Origin: Gyrodactylus bullatarudis
Lineage: Eukaryota; Platyhelminthes; Monogenea; Gyrodactylidea; Gyrodactylidae
Reading direction: 5' to 3'
NCBI GenBank assembly: GCA_012064415.1
Contig: SSNU01003042.1
Span: 1-32,553, forward strand
Length of the DNA: 32,553 nucleotides
Position 1 is the first letter of the stretch, and each line of letters opens with the position of its first letter. The position numbers and the translations under genes are program-made. Below the pieces are notes generated by a model that saw only the letters and a list, made by a program, of their open reading frames with translations, made no database searches and had not been told where the DNA came from. Below, in pieces: positions 1 to 9,480 of this stretch.

Positions 1-329
1 GATCATTTGACCTAGTTGACAATTTCCTAATCGTACGTCCTATATAAGAAGCTCTACAGTCGCATTGGAATTTGTAAATCAAAAGAGTCTTTTCTTCAGG
101 TTTTAGTAAATCCTTATGAATCAAACTGAATAATCTTCTGATCTTTTGTTAAGAATTTATTCCTGAATAAGATGATGCAATTTTTGTCTCTCTATCTCAT
201 TCATAGTTTTCTCTATTGAAAAGCAAAGCACTGCAAGTCGGGTTTTCAGTTTTAACCGAATAACTCGAAAACCCTATTTTAGAATTTTTTAAGAAGCACA
301 TATCTGAAATCAGCAACAAATTCTCTACA
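1..329 (-). repeat. Penelope-like element 3' copy A, cut by window edge
   Basis: These 329 bases are identical to 651-979, so the repeat period is 650 bp. The minus strand of about 1-157 encodes the same start of a GIY-YIG endonuclease domain as the neighbouring copy: an IYKF motif, a Cys-x-Cys pair, then SYIGRT. It is cut off by the window edge. Partial head-to-tail copies are typical of Penelope-like retroelements, whose repeated ends are called pseudo-LTRs. The exact identity points to a recent event or to gene conversion. Confidence 0.8.
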
Positions 330-382
330 AAAGTGGAGAATATTTTTGAATAGAATTTTTCCATGTATGACTGTGGAATATA

Positions 383-448
383 ATGTGAGCTGAAAAAACA
401 CCAAAACTCTTCAATAAACAGTGAAGAGAAAAGTGAAAAAGCTCACAT
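383..448. other. Nested hairpin in the PLE 3' spacer
   Basis: ATGTGAGCT at 383-391 pairs exactly with AGCTCACAT at 440-448. Inside it, CTCTTCA at 407-413 pairs with TGAAGAG at 422-428 around an 8-nt loop. The result is a stem, internal loop and stem. It lies between the end of the endonuclease frame and the next repeat copy, where PLE 3' untranslated structure would be expected. I found no hammerhead core (CTGATGA...GAAA) here on either strand. Confidence 0.5.
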
Positions 449-531
449 AGGCCATGGTTATTGAAGATTATAAGAGTAATTTTTCTGAACACACAGGTTT
501 GGTTTAAAGTGATTGATGAAGAATTTCTCCT

Positions 532-807
532 TCACCCACAAATCTGTGCTATCACACCCGCATTTTTATACAGAATTGAGAAATTAGAAATTGAAGCCTC
601 ATGATTTTCTTGTTTGTTGTGTCTTGTCACCGCTGTATCCTTCTTTAAATGATCATTTGACCTAGTTGACAATTTCCTAATCGTACGTCCTATATAAGAA
701 GCTCTACAGTCGCATTGGAATTTGTAAATCAAAAGAGTCTTTTCTTCAGGTTTTAGTAAATCCTTATGAATCAAACTGAATAATCTTCTGATCTTTTGTT
801 AAGAATT
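532..807 (-). pseudogene. GIY-YIG endonuclease fragment of a Penelope-like element
   Basis: The minus-strand reading frame opens after a stop near 808 and ends at 532. It shows the GIY-YIG core as seen in Penelope-like elements: LIYKFQCDC, then ASYIGRTIRKLSTR, then a His in NDHLKK. In this family the domain sits at the C-terminus of a reverse transcriptase and nicks target DNA. No reverse transcriptase lies upstream, and the expected C-terminal part with the catalytic Glu and a Pro-x-Leu-Asn-like end is missing. It is therefore a 5'-truncated, non-functional copy. The apparent first codon is not an ATG. Confidence 0.7.
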
Positions 808-979
808 TATTCCTGAATAAGATGATGCAATTTTTGTCTCTCTATCTCATTCATAGTTTTCTCTATTGAAAAGCAAAGCACTGCAAGTCGGGTTTTCAGT
901 TTTAACCGAATAACTCGAAAACCCTATTTTAGAATTTTTTAAGAAGCACATATCTGAAATCAGCAACAAATTCTCTACA
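651..979 (-). repeat. Penelope-like element 3' copy B
   Basis: This is the second exact copy of the 329-bp unit at 1-329. The copies diverge abruptly after base 979 (base 330 in copy A), which marks the element-side edge of this partial copy on the minus strand. On the other side the element continues to at least 532, where the endonuclease reading frame ends. Confidence 0.8.
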
Positions 980-2240
980 TAAGTTGAAAATTTTGTCGAG
1001 TAGAAAAAAAATAATGTCCGATTTGTAAGACTGTTTTCTAATTCTCAACTTTATTTCTTTCAATAATTTTCAACATATCATTTTTAATGAATTTTAAACT
1101 TTTGTCATTATTTATTTGTCACTAATGATGAACCATAAAGAAATGTACATTTGGTGAATAAAAGCCCACTTTTTTTCTTTACTACAAATAATGATGAATG
1201 AAAAAAATATAGATGAACGAAATTGTAAGTTTGAGTAGGCAATAGTATTTAAAACTATTCATTCAAATCCCAAATCATAAATTTCTAGAAAATGATGTAT
1301 TTCCTTTACCATGTACCAGCCCTAATAAGCTTTTAATTTAAATTTAGCAGATTAAAAAAAATTTTATATAATCTTTAAAAGGTGAAAATTTGAGAAAAGC
1401 TTTACATTTAACCCTACTTGTTCCACTAGTGAAACACAACACTTTCTTGAGCCATAATTTGAACTGAAAGATGCCTAAAATATTTTTTCATCCCTCATTT
1501 GACAGGAAATTTATTTAGTTACAAAATTATGTATAACTCCCTGATGCTAAACAGAGTAACTTAAAGAAGAGTGATTTTTTGAAAATGTTGCCAAATATTT
1601 AATTTAGAATTTTTTTTAAAACCTATTTGCTAAGGTCTTAAAAAAATAAAATAACTAATAACAATAGCCGTAGATTTCAAATATGCAACCGTCTGATCGA
1701 TATCTCTTAGTTTAGAAGATAACTGGTTTTAGAGCTAAAAATGCCAATTTTAACCTCTCCTTTCTTTGGTAAGAAATCAGATTTGGAATCAGAGTATTTA
1801 TATTTTGGTCAGGCTGGAACTTTTCTCATTTGTGTGATGAAAAAAAATAATTCGGAACATTAATTTTAAATCAATATTGAAACTCTTAAGACCTTTTAAA
1901 GAACTAGAAGTTTGGCTCTCGTAATATAGTTTTTCAGGTTGAATTTTCTCCCGAATTTTTTATTTCAAAAAATTCATTTTCATTTTGGGATTTAAAAGTG
2001 ATTTTGTTCCTGACTATCCGGAGGAAAATGAAATTAAAATGATGCCAGAATATTTCACAAATAAAGATAATAGCTAAATATTTGCTTGTAATGTTTTTCA
2101 CTAAAATTAAATATTCTCAATCGTGAGCTAGATTTTTGTCCAATTAGTTTATTTTAGATTAGACTGTATCCTGAATTTTCTGTAAAATCATTTCAAAAAA
2201 TAAAAATCATTGGTTTACAATTTGGAATGATCTTTAAAAA
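980..2240. other. Intergenic, no gene recognised
   Basis: AT-rich sequence with many stops in all frames. The one notable item is 2041-2068, a 28-bp match with one mismatch to the start of the inverted repeat that flanks the second Penelope-like element (25777-25804). An AATAAA for the minus-strand P2X gene lies just beyond its stop, near 2245. Confidence 0.6.
2041..2068 (+). repeat. 28-bp fragment of the PLE-flanking repeat
   Basis: The sequence begins GATGCCAGAATATTTCACAA and matches the beginnings of the repeats at 25777 (+) and 27437 (-) with one difference. Similarity stops at both ends. A match of this length three times in one window suggests a dispersed repeat family. Confidence 0.5.
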
Positions 2241-2251
2241 ATTATTTATTT

Positions 2252-3874
2252 TCAACATTTTGGAGAATTTATATTTCTGATTATGGCTGGGGGCTCGTCA
2301 ATTTTCGATGATATTAACGAAATAGGTCTAGAATGTTCTTTCGAAGTGATCATTTTTGTCCGATTTGTCTTTGCATAAATCTTTTCAATTGAGATACTTA
2401 CTGATCGAGGTTTGTCATCGTTGAAATCAATTTTGTTGTTATTGTCAAAACTTTTATCTTTTGTGGTTTTCAAATTAACTAGTTTGTTATCTTTCACAGC
2501 TTCTCGATATTTTTGCTTGTCTCTGATTACATACAATAAGATTAGGTCACAAACTATCGTTCCACCGCCAAACAAAGCCATTACCGACCCACAGTTCATC
2601 GTAAAGTTGATTATATTAAATTTTCCAGCTTTTCCAGTAGACCGAACAATAAATTGTATTCCGTTAACAACAGCTAACATTCTCTTCCTATTATCGGTTG
2701 CATTCGTTTTTATACCATAATGATATGCATACTCAACTTTCCAACCCTCTCCCGGTCTCAACGGTGTCGAATCATTTGTATAGCCAACATCTTCAGGAGG
2801 AGAATCTATCTGTTTGAAGTCATACTTGGGCAAACATTTGTCTATGCTCTTGTCAAGATCACATTCCCAATCTATTGTGATAGCAATAACACCGCCATGC
2901 TTCAAGAGTCTATTAACATTTGCTCCAGCTTTTTCAATGATGTATCCAAGTCTAAATCTTGGGCAATATTTATTCTCTTCGTGATTCTCATCATAATGAC
3001 ATTCTTTGACAAATTCATCTTTCATCTTTGGAAGGATGTTACACCTTTTAACCCGGAAATATGGAAATTCAATGCTGTTTTTTATATAAACAGTGAAATT
3101 CTTTGCATCATAGAAAGGACTTATGACATCTTTTCCCTCATTGTTTTTTGTCGTGTTCATAACATTCATTAAATTCGTGAGTTTTATATCATTATTACTA
3201 AGATCATCAAGGAGACCCTTTGGAATTTTATGTTTGGGTATCTTTTGACTTTCAGTTTCATTATAAATTGGACACCAAGCATAAATTTCACAGGTATTAG
3301 TTTCCTTGAGACATTTTCCTGAAAATACTCCATGACCAGTTAAGTCAACATCAATTTCATCTTCTTGTGGAGGTGGATCCCAATCGTTGTTCAGCTTATG
3401 TCCAGCAGTCTGACCTTTGGGACAATCCCTATCTGATCGACATCTTGCATCGCGTAACTCTGATGTTTCTGCACAGTATTCCAGTTTTTGTTCAATCAAA
3501 GCTGAAATTTTCGTAACAACAAAAAATCCAGAGTTTTGCTGTGGAGGAATTGAATAATCACCATTATCCCATATCCTTGGTCCTCCGGCAAGCTTAACGA
3601 TACTTTCGGGTAGATTGGTCCAAGCTAATCCAGTAACCTTTGTTGTCACTCCACTTATTGCATGATCAAACTTTTGGTAGCCTTTCTCTTTTATCATAAC
3701 CCATGTTATAAAGTATATTAATATGCCAACTTGGAAAACTCTAAACAGGGATCCCATCTTGACACTCTGAATGAGTACAACTTTGGGAGTTTCATAAACA
3801 AATATCAAATCTTTCATAAACTCTACAAAACTTTCAATTGCTCTCCATCTAGATTTGTTCTTTTGATTCTTCAT
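2252..3874 (-). CDS. P2X receptor-like ion channel, intronless, with divergent ATP site
   Basis: A single 540-residue frame with the full P2X layout: a Y-x-T-x-K phosphorylation motif (YETPK, residues 27-31), TM1 about 44-61, TM2 about 427-450 (GSVMALFGGGTIVCDLILLY), and a 90-residue cytoplasmic tail. The ten conserved ectodomain cysteines are present (134, 145, 151, 188, 195, 201 in the head; 292, 304; 338, 347), plus one extra at 278. P2X receptors are trimeric ATP-gated cation channels of the plasma or vacuolar membrane. Here TTK (Lys79) and the FTV threonine (Thr261) are kept. The second lysine of the K-x-K pair is Thr81, the NFR motif is replaced by Lys379-Val380-Glu381, and the lysine before TM2 is Val402. 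About 35 extra residues separate Cys201 from Thr261. The lack of introns is unusual for the family and for this window, and fits a retrocopy. Family assignment is certain; ATP gating is doubtful. Confidence 0.95.
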   Translation of the reverse strand: MKNQKNKSRWRAIESFVEFMKDLIFVYETPKVVLIQSVKMGSLFRVFQVGILIYFITWVMIKEKGYQKFDHAISGVTTKVTGLAWTNLPESIVKLAGGPRIWDNGDYSIPPQQNSGFFVVTKISALIEQKLEYCAETSELRDARCRSDRDCPKGQTAGHKLNNDWDPPPQEDEIDVDLTGHGVFSGKCLKETNTCEIYAWCPIYNETESQKIPKHKIPKGLLDDLSNNDIKLTNLMNVMNTTKNNEGKDVISPFYDAKNFTVYIKNSIEFPYFRVKRCNILPKMKDEFVKECHYDENHEENKYCPRFRLGYIIEKAGANVNRLLKHGGVIAITIDWECDLDKSIDKCLPKYDFKQIDSPPEDVGYTNDSTPLRPGEGWKVEYAYHYGIKTNATDNRKRMLAVVNGIQFIVRSTGKAGKFNIINFTMNCGSVMALFGGGTIVCDLILLYVIRDKQKYREAVKDNKLVNLKTTKDKSFDNNNKIDFNDDKPRSVSISIEKIYAKTNRTKMITSKEHSRPISLISSKIDEPPAIIRNINSPKC

Positions 3875-4122
3875 GAGAAAAATAATGTCTCAGAAGGAAT
3901 TGAATTATCCTCTTATTTATTTGCAATGAATAATTTTTAATGGATATATCTCATAACCAATCAGCTTTAGTTTTAGCAAATAAGGAATGTTTGATAGACA
4001 TACTTGTATTAAAATTTGTATATAACTTGAAAGCGAAATACTATTGGACGAAAAAAATATTTTAAATTCACATGCATTAAAAATGACTTGTATTTTTAAT
4101 AAGTATCACATGAGTTAAATAA

Positions 4123-5104
4123 ATGAAGCAAATAAAAGGAAAATTGGTCTGTCATCAGGATTACTGTCATGCTATTTTCATACTTCCAAAAGTATACCGG
4201 ATCTATTTTAAAAAAAATTGCTTAATTGATCATAATGGAAAAAAGGATGAAAATTTAGAAATTTTTATTAGAAATCTAATGAATGAACTTTTGTTTATTG
4301 GTAGAAAAGTATCTGTCAGGATGATGAAAGAAAATTCTGCTGCTTATTCTCACATTTGGAGTGATAAAACAAAACTTCAAGCTTCAATATTCTCAAATTA
4401 TTCTCGTATCATTTTTGTTGTTGATAAATATGACGCTGAGTCTTTTGGGAATTTTGTAGAAATTCATTCCTCAATCTTTTCCCTTACTACTGATGTTATT
4501 ACAAGAATGGGTATACTTAAAATTGGCCAATTTCCAATCCCAGAGAAAATCATTGAGCAAATGGATGGAAGAGTTTTCAACTTTGATGAGGAAACTTTTC
4601 CAAAGAATCATCCCACAACAGGAAATCTCTTCGAACATATAAAGAGTAATTTCCATTTTTCAAGTTTTAATAATTCAGATTTTTGGACTCCACTTTGCAA
4701 AGTTGATTGCTCAATAAATCATTTGAGCCTTGACGAAAATAAAATCCTTAGAAAAAAGAAAAATTTTCATGCTCAAACTCAAATGAACAATACCAAAAAT
4801 ATCTTTCAGAAGGAATATTTTGAATTGTTTTTTGAGAGATTTGATGAGCAATATCTCATTAAAAAACCCTCAAACTCCAATTTAAGACACATTATAATTT
4901 GTAAAGAAAAATCAACTTCATCAACTGAGGACGCCAGTGTAGAAAATAATAAAAATTTTATTGCACGCTACAAAGGTAAGGTAATTTTCTCATGAAACTG
5001 TTTATTTTCAAGCCGGATTATTCATCATTATTTTTACCATTTCAATATTTCTATACTGTATTTATATAAAAAATTCTTTCTTTAAAGTTACATATATAAT
5101 GTAG
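4123..5104 (+). CDS. Uncharacterised tail-anchored protein
   Basis: Two exons, 4123-4975 and 5013-5104, joined across a 37-nt GT-AG intron (GTAAGG...TTTCAAG), give 314 residues. The ATG is preceded directly by an in-frame TAA. The first 285 residues are hydrophilic, rich in Lys and Asn, with no signal peptide. The second exon supplies one C-terminal hydrophobic segment (AGLFIIIFTISIFLYCIYI) and about 11 more residues, so the product looks tail-anchored, with its bulk in the cytosol. A stretch near residues 80-110 (WSDKTKL...SRIIFVVDKYD) faintly recalls TIR/SEFIR-type strands, but this is too weak to name a domain. Without the second exon the frame would end just past the donor site and lose the membrane anchor. 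Confidence 0.6.
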
Positions 5105-6460
5105 ACTAATAAAAACAACGAGTTATTTTAAAATACTGGATTTATTTATTATGAGATAATAATCCAATTTAGGTTGGAATAAAATTAACAATGGCTAATA
5201 TGGGGTTCCAATTTTCCCTGTCAAGGCCAAGTTTACTCAAGCGAAAAACACAGCTTGCTTGTTATTCGGATTAATTTTATTTAACTCAGTTTCAAGAAAT
5301 ATTACACTACCTTATTCGAAATTATCTGATTTTTATGATATACCCATAAGAAGAATATTTCTATGAGAATTAATAGAAACTTTATTGGGGTAAATACAAA
5401 AACAATGGGTGACAAAAACAGATTAAGTATATTAATAGGGGATATTCGACGTATATCCAAAAACAATTGGGATATGTTTAGCATTAATATATTTGGGGTA
5501 GAGAATTATTCATTTATGATTATGTTTAAAATGAATCCAAAACCTAACAAACTGAAGATTATAACGTGGTCTATTCAGACTCTTCTCTGATTGGCTCATT
5601 TTAATACCCATGCCACATTCATAAAATTTTTACTCATGATTCATGTAATTACAGGTGTTAATAGTATCCTAAATCAGTGGAGAGACGATCTTTAGTCAGT
5701 CATAACTCGTGTAAATAAAGTTCTTATACGACACCAGACCACTCATTTTGAAGGAAATTTTATAACCAAAAGGATAGGCTAGTTTATTTGGATTGACCGG
5801 ATGTTCTTGAATAGTCATGTGAGTTTTAGATTTCTTTCTCATAAAATTTTGATCTATTTAGCTTTTTAAAATTCCGAAAAATCTTATCGGAAAGTCAATT
5901 AATCCTAAAAAACATGACAAAATTTTCAAAAAAAAAACCCAGAAAATCTAGCGTTTTTTTTATTAAGCGTCAATTAAAAAAATTGAACTCACTCCACCAG
6001 TTCACATGTCACATCGATCGACGAAGAATTTAATTTTTTATCTAGTCGCGAAAAAATTAATTGGATACCGTTTATGGTCTTTGCGAAAATTAATTTTAAA
6101 AATTTGGGAAATTTGGAATTTTCGGAATTTTTGTTTTTTCCAATTATCTCAGAAATTATTGCGGATTTTTCAGATCTGAGAACAGATTCGGAATCAGCGC
6201 AAAAATTTACACCAGAATTAATTTAATTTTCCCATAGACCTCAATTTTTAATTTTTCATGACCACCAGTGTTATTATTATTTTTTATGAAATTGCAACAT
6301 TTTATTGATTAAAATTATATCAATAAATATGTACAAAAAATGAGTACTTTTAATGTTAGTTCATAATATAAATGAGAAAATCATAAAATCCAAAAACAAG
6401 AAAAGACATCCTGTAATTGGCACATACTTTTGGATCCTTTCAAGATTTAAAGAATTAGAG
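5105..6460. other. Intergenic, no gene recognised
   Basis: AT-rich, with only short frames: a 27-codon frame at about 5192, and a 75-codon frame at 5363-5590 that resembles nothing I know. 5930-6250 consists of runs of AATT-type sequence. I see no RNA gene or clear repeat boundary. Confidence 0.5.
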
Positions 6461-6566
6461 TTATTAATTTGAGGAAGGAGAGGAGAAATCCAAATGTGGA
6501 AGAACTAATGTTTTGTAAGCTAAGATTCTAAGACCAGAGGAAGAAGAGAATCTATTAATTACATAG

Positions 6567-7080
6567 ATGATGGAGTTTATCAGACCTATTATAGACAAAG
6601 TATACATTTTTAGGCTAGAATCAATTTCAAAACCTGAATCAACAATTAACGAACTCACCAGGGAGATGAAGATTAGAGAGAAAGGTATCAGGGAGACCAT
6701 TAGGCAAAAAGAGTTTACACTTGGATCTATTGATTTCAAGGCCCATTTTAGAAATAACATTTTTGAAAGAATTGAAATTATTATGTCATCCGGGTATTTA
6801 AAAATCTTATTTAAGTTGACGGTAATTTGGATATCAGACATACATAAGTTATAAAAAGCAGAGGAACTAAATAAGAAACTTGAGGAGATGTTTGGAAATA
6901 ACCCTTCTAAGGGGAACTTGGACAATGTCGTCACGTCCGCAACATAGCAAAATAATAAAAAAAATAATTTTGAAATCAATCTTACGTTTATAATCAATTG
7001 TAGAAACGCACATAATTCTTACACACAAGAAACTATGGAAGGACAGCAAGTTTACGTAGATGATGCCCCTTCAAAGTATT
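6567..7080 (+). pseudogene. Decayed charged reading frame, family unknown
   Basis: One plus-strand frame continues from 6567 to the stop at about 7080, interrupted by only two stops (near 6852 and 6946). It reads as Lys/Glu/Asn-rich, partly coiled-coil-like protein, for example KAEELNKKLEEMFGNN and ETMEGQQVYVDDAPSKY. Purine-rich codons continue across the stops, which is typical of a recently dead gene or a transposon gag-like frame. A long minus-strand frame over the same bases (6464-6997) looks like its shadow. I do not recognise the family. Confidence 0.3.
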
Positions 7081-8077
7081 AACGCCGTTTAAGCCTGGAA
7101 AAAACTATATCAATTTATGGGCTTTCAATGATTAGAAAAATTCATATCTATGCGATGCTGAAATTTATATCGAAAAAGAAGAAAATTTGTTAGAGAACTA
7201 TAATTCTGAGCTGATCTAAATGTTTTTTATTCTAATCTTAATTTTAATTTTCTTTCAAGTGATGAATTATATTATCAGAGTTATTACTCTAATAATTCTA
7301 TAATAATAACTACAATTTTTATTTTAACTTTAAGAAATACTACACCTTTCTCTCCCCTTTAGACCAATACAAGCCAGAAGACAAAATAGTCAGGTAGCAA
7401 GCGAACAATGTTAGAGAACTTTCAAATCCTTTCATCAACAAAAATATTTCGAAAATATTTCCATTTTAATACAAGCAAATAATGACAAAATTTAGATTTG
7501 AATCAGAAGTTTTGGATGGTGATTATATTGCTTGATATGACTTTTTTATTACTCAGTCGGTAGAGATTTTCTTAGATTGTGTTTTAGGAATTAGAAAGGC
7601 AAATCGGTTTTGTAAGAACTAACTCACACAAGTAGACAGGCATAAAAAAGAAGTTAATCAGCATCCAAGCCCTCAGCTATTCCTAATTAAACATGAGTTT
7701 TAGTAAGTTTTTTGTGTTTGAAAAATATAATACAAATTTTAAGAAGAGAATCCAAGTAAAAATCTTAGGTACACAAGAAAATTTATAGAAAACTTGTTGT
7801 TTTAGTAACCACAATGTTTCATCTTTATATTAACTAGAATCTTGGAATTGAATTCAAATTTTTCGTATTGTTGTCAAATACTTTTTTCTCTCGTCCAACT
7901 TACCATGCAACTGGAAATTTGTGTTATGAAATAAAATTTTTGTGGAAAAACTCCATCTATTCAATAAAATATTCACGGAATTAACTGAAGATGAAATTAA
8001 TTTAGAGAACACGTACAAAGAATAGAATCTATTCAATTGATTACATAAGTATTTGACGAAAAATTTAATAATTAAAT
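7081..8077. other. Intergenic, no gene recognised
   Basis: AT-rich sequence with short frames only. Nothing in it could be assigned. Confidence 0.5.
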
Positions 8078-8085
8078 AAATAATC

Positions 8086-8900
8086 GGTAGCAGTTCGTTT
8101 CAGGTTCAGTCTATTCAATGGAGAGTATTCATGTGATAGGATTAAATCAAGATAAAAATTGAGAACTGGCCCTTAAATGATTTTTTGAAAGATAGAAAGC
8201 CCAATTTTTTTTAAATTTGCCAGAATTTATATGATAAAATTTCTTGAAAATATCTGATTAGTGTTGATATGTGTTCAATATAATCTTCAATAAACTTGTC
8301 AAGAACTTCTTGATTTCTAGTGGTAACAACTACTTGGCGAATTTTTCCAGTACTTCGGTCGAAGGCGCCAATAATACATTCATCTTCGCAGCATAAATCT
8401 CTATTATATTTTCTTTTCGAAACTTTTTTTTCATCAATTTCAAGCATATGACCAATGGTCATTGACCATTCCCTCCTATTCAAGCTTTAACTTGAGCTAC
8501 ATTCAGAAGAAAGTTAGGAAACAAATAAAAATATGATTCTATCTTCTCTCTTCTTATGAATATCGTTCCCTCAATACTTGAATATGTTCTACCTGAACTA
8601 AAGTAGTAGTAGGCAAGCTGAATAAGGACATTCAGAGGAATTAAAAATTAAATTACCTTTAGATATTGATAGGTCCCTTCCACACCTAGAACATTGCTTG
8701 AAATTAGATCGAGATGGAATGACGACCAAAGACCCAAAATACCCTTCATTGGGACATAGAGAAGACTAGAAATTAATAAATATATAGAATAGACCTTACA
8801 CCATGATCCCCCACTTTAAGAACTCAAATGAATCTGATTGGCTACGCGCAATAAGAGTGCTAAGCCCATTTTTTCGCTGAACCTGAAACGAACTGCTACC
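8086..8900 (-). mobile_element. Merlin-family DNA transposon, decayed copy
   Basis: An 815-bp element whose first 24 bases (GGTAGCAGTTCGTTTCAGGT...) are the exact reverse complement of its last 24. It is bounded on both sides by the 8-bp direct repeat AAATAATC (8078-8085 and 8901-8908). An 8-bp duplication and an ISXO2-type transposase fragment on the minus strand identify Merlin, the animal branch of the IS1016/ISXO2 group. The transposase is truncated, so the copy cannot move itself, but its perfect ends could still be mobilised in trans. Confidence 0.93.
8211..8483 (-). pseudogene. Merlin transposase (ISXO2-like) catalytic-domain remnant
   Basis: The minus-strand frame contains LEIDEKKVSKRKYNRD, matching the ISXO2-like signature E-I-D-E/S-x-x-x-x-K-R-K-Y-N-R, which carries the first catalytic Asp of the DDE triad. 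It is followed by IIGAFDRSTGKIRQVVV, which fits the family pattern GGIERGTG. The frame ends before the second Asp and the Glu. Upstream on the same strand, about 8655-8760 keeps a zinc-ribbon piece with CSRCG in another frame, matching the family's N-terminal cysteine pair. Stops and frameshifts lie between the two. Confidence 0.85.
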
Positions 8901-8973
8901 AAATAATCAATAATTAAAACAATTTTCAACATCGATATTTTAAATTTTTCTATTTTTCCATCTCTCAAATTTT

Positions 8974-9480
8974 TCATTCCAATCCATTACAAAGAGGTAA
9001 TCTCCATGCATCACAGAACAAGTCATTGTATTCTCCAGTCTTGTATAGCTCCACACAGTATTCATTATTTTGATAGAAGTTTGGTTCCCCGCTCATCCAA
9101 TGACTTGAAAAATAATTTATATACAAATTTCTTACAAATAAATTTGAGATAAGCCTCTGTCCACATGGAAAACGCAACTTCCGACTGTACTCAAGACGCG
9201 TTTACCAGATACCCAGCAAGAGTTTGAACTGCATAATCTTTTTGCTTCAGCCTTCATAATGATTAAATCAAGAACTTACAAAATTTCCTTTAGACTGCCA
9301 ATAGAGACCACCACGGCCGTCATTACACCAGGCTTCAGCCTGACCTTGCTGCATTGTTTCAGTACCTAGGATAAAGGCAGCATAATTTTTTGTTAAACTC
9401 AAAGCCAGTAACAAGCACAACTTCAATAACATCTTGAAAGCTAATTGAACAGGCGATTTTTTCTTATAAAGGCGAGTCAT
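8974..9480 (-). CDS. Secreted C-type lectin-domain protein 1
   Basis: Three exons (9480-9280, 9251-9136, 9103-8974) are separated by introns of 28 and 32 nt with GT-AG ends. They join in frame to 148 residues. A second ATG at 9432 (residue 17) begins a classical signal peptide, MLLKLCLLLALSL, and is the more likely start, giving 132 residues. The fold signatures run in order: AEAWCNDGRGGL (helix 2 region), CWVSGKR (the W-I-G-G equivalent), HWMSGEPN with the EPN triad of mannose-type calcium sites, ECV-like YCVEL, YND in place of WND, then FC and LC cysteines. Secreted single-domain lectins bind sugars outside the cell and often act in immunity or attachment. A related lectin lies about 1.5 kb away on the same strand. 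Confidence 0.85.

Noticed and set aside
2412..3172. Plus-strand open frames opposite the P2X gene
   Set aside because: They show no domain and lie fully inside a conserved minus-strand coding frame, so they are shadows.
9100..9251. Extra 28-nt intron (GTATCTGG...TACAG) within lectin 1 exon 2
   Set aside because: Removing it shifts the frame to a stop. Leaving it in gives the expected CWVSGKR...HWMSGEPN order.
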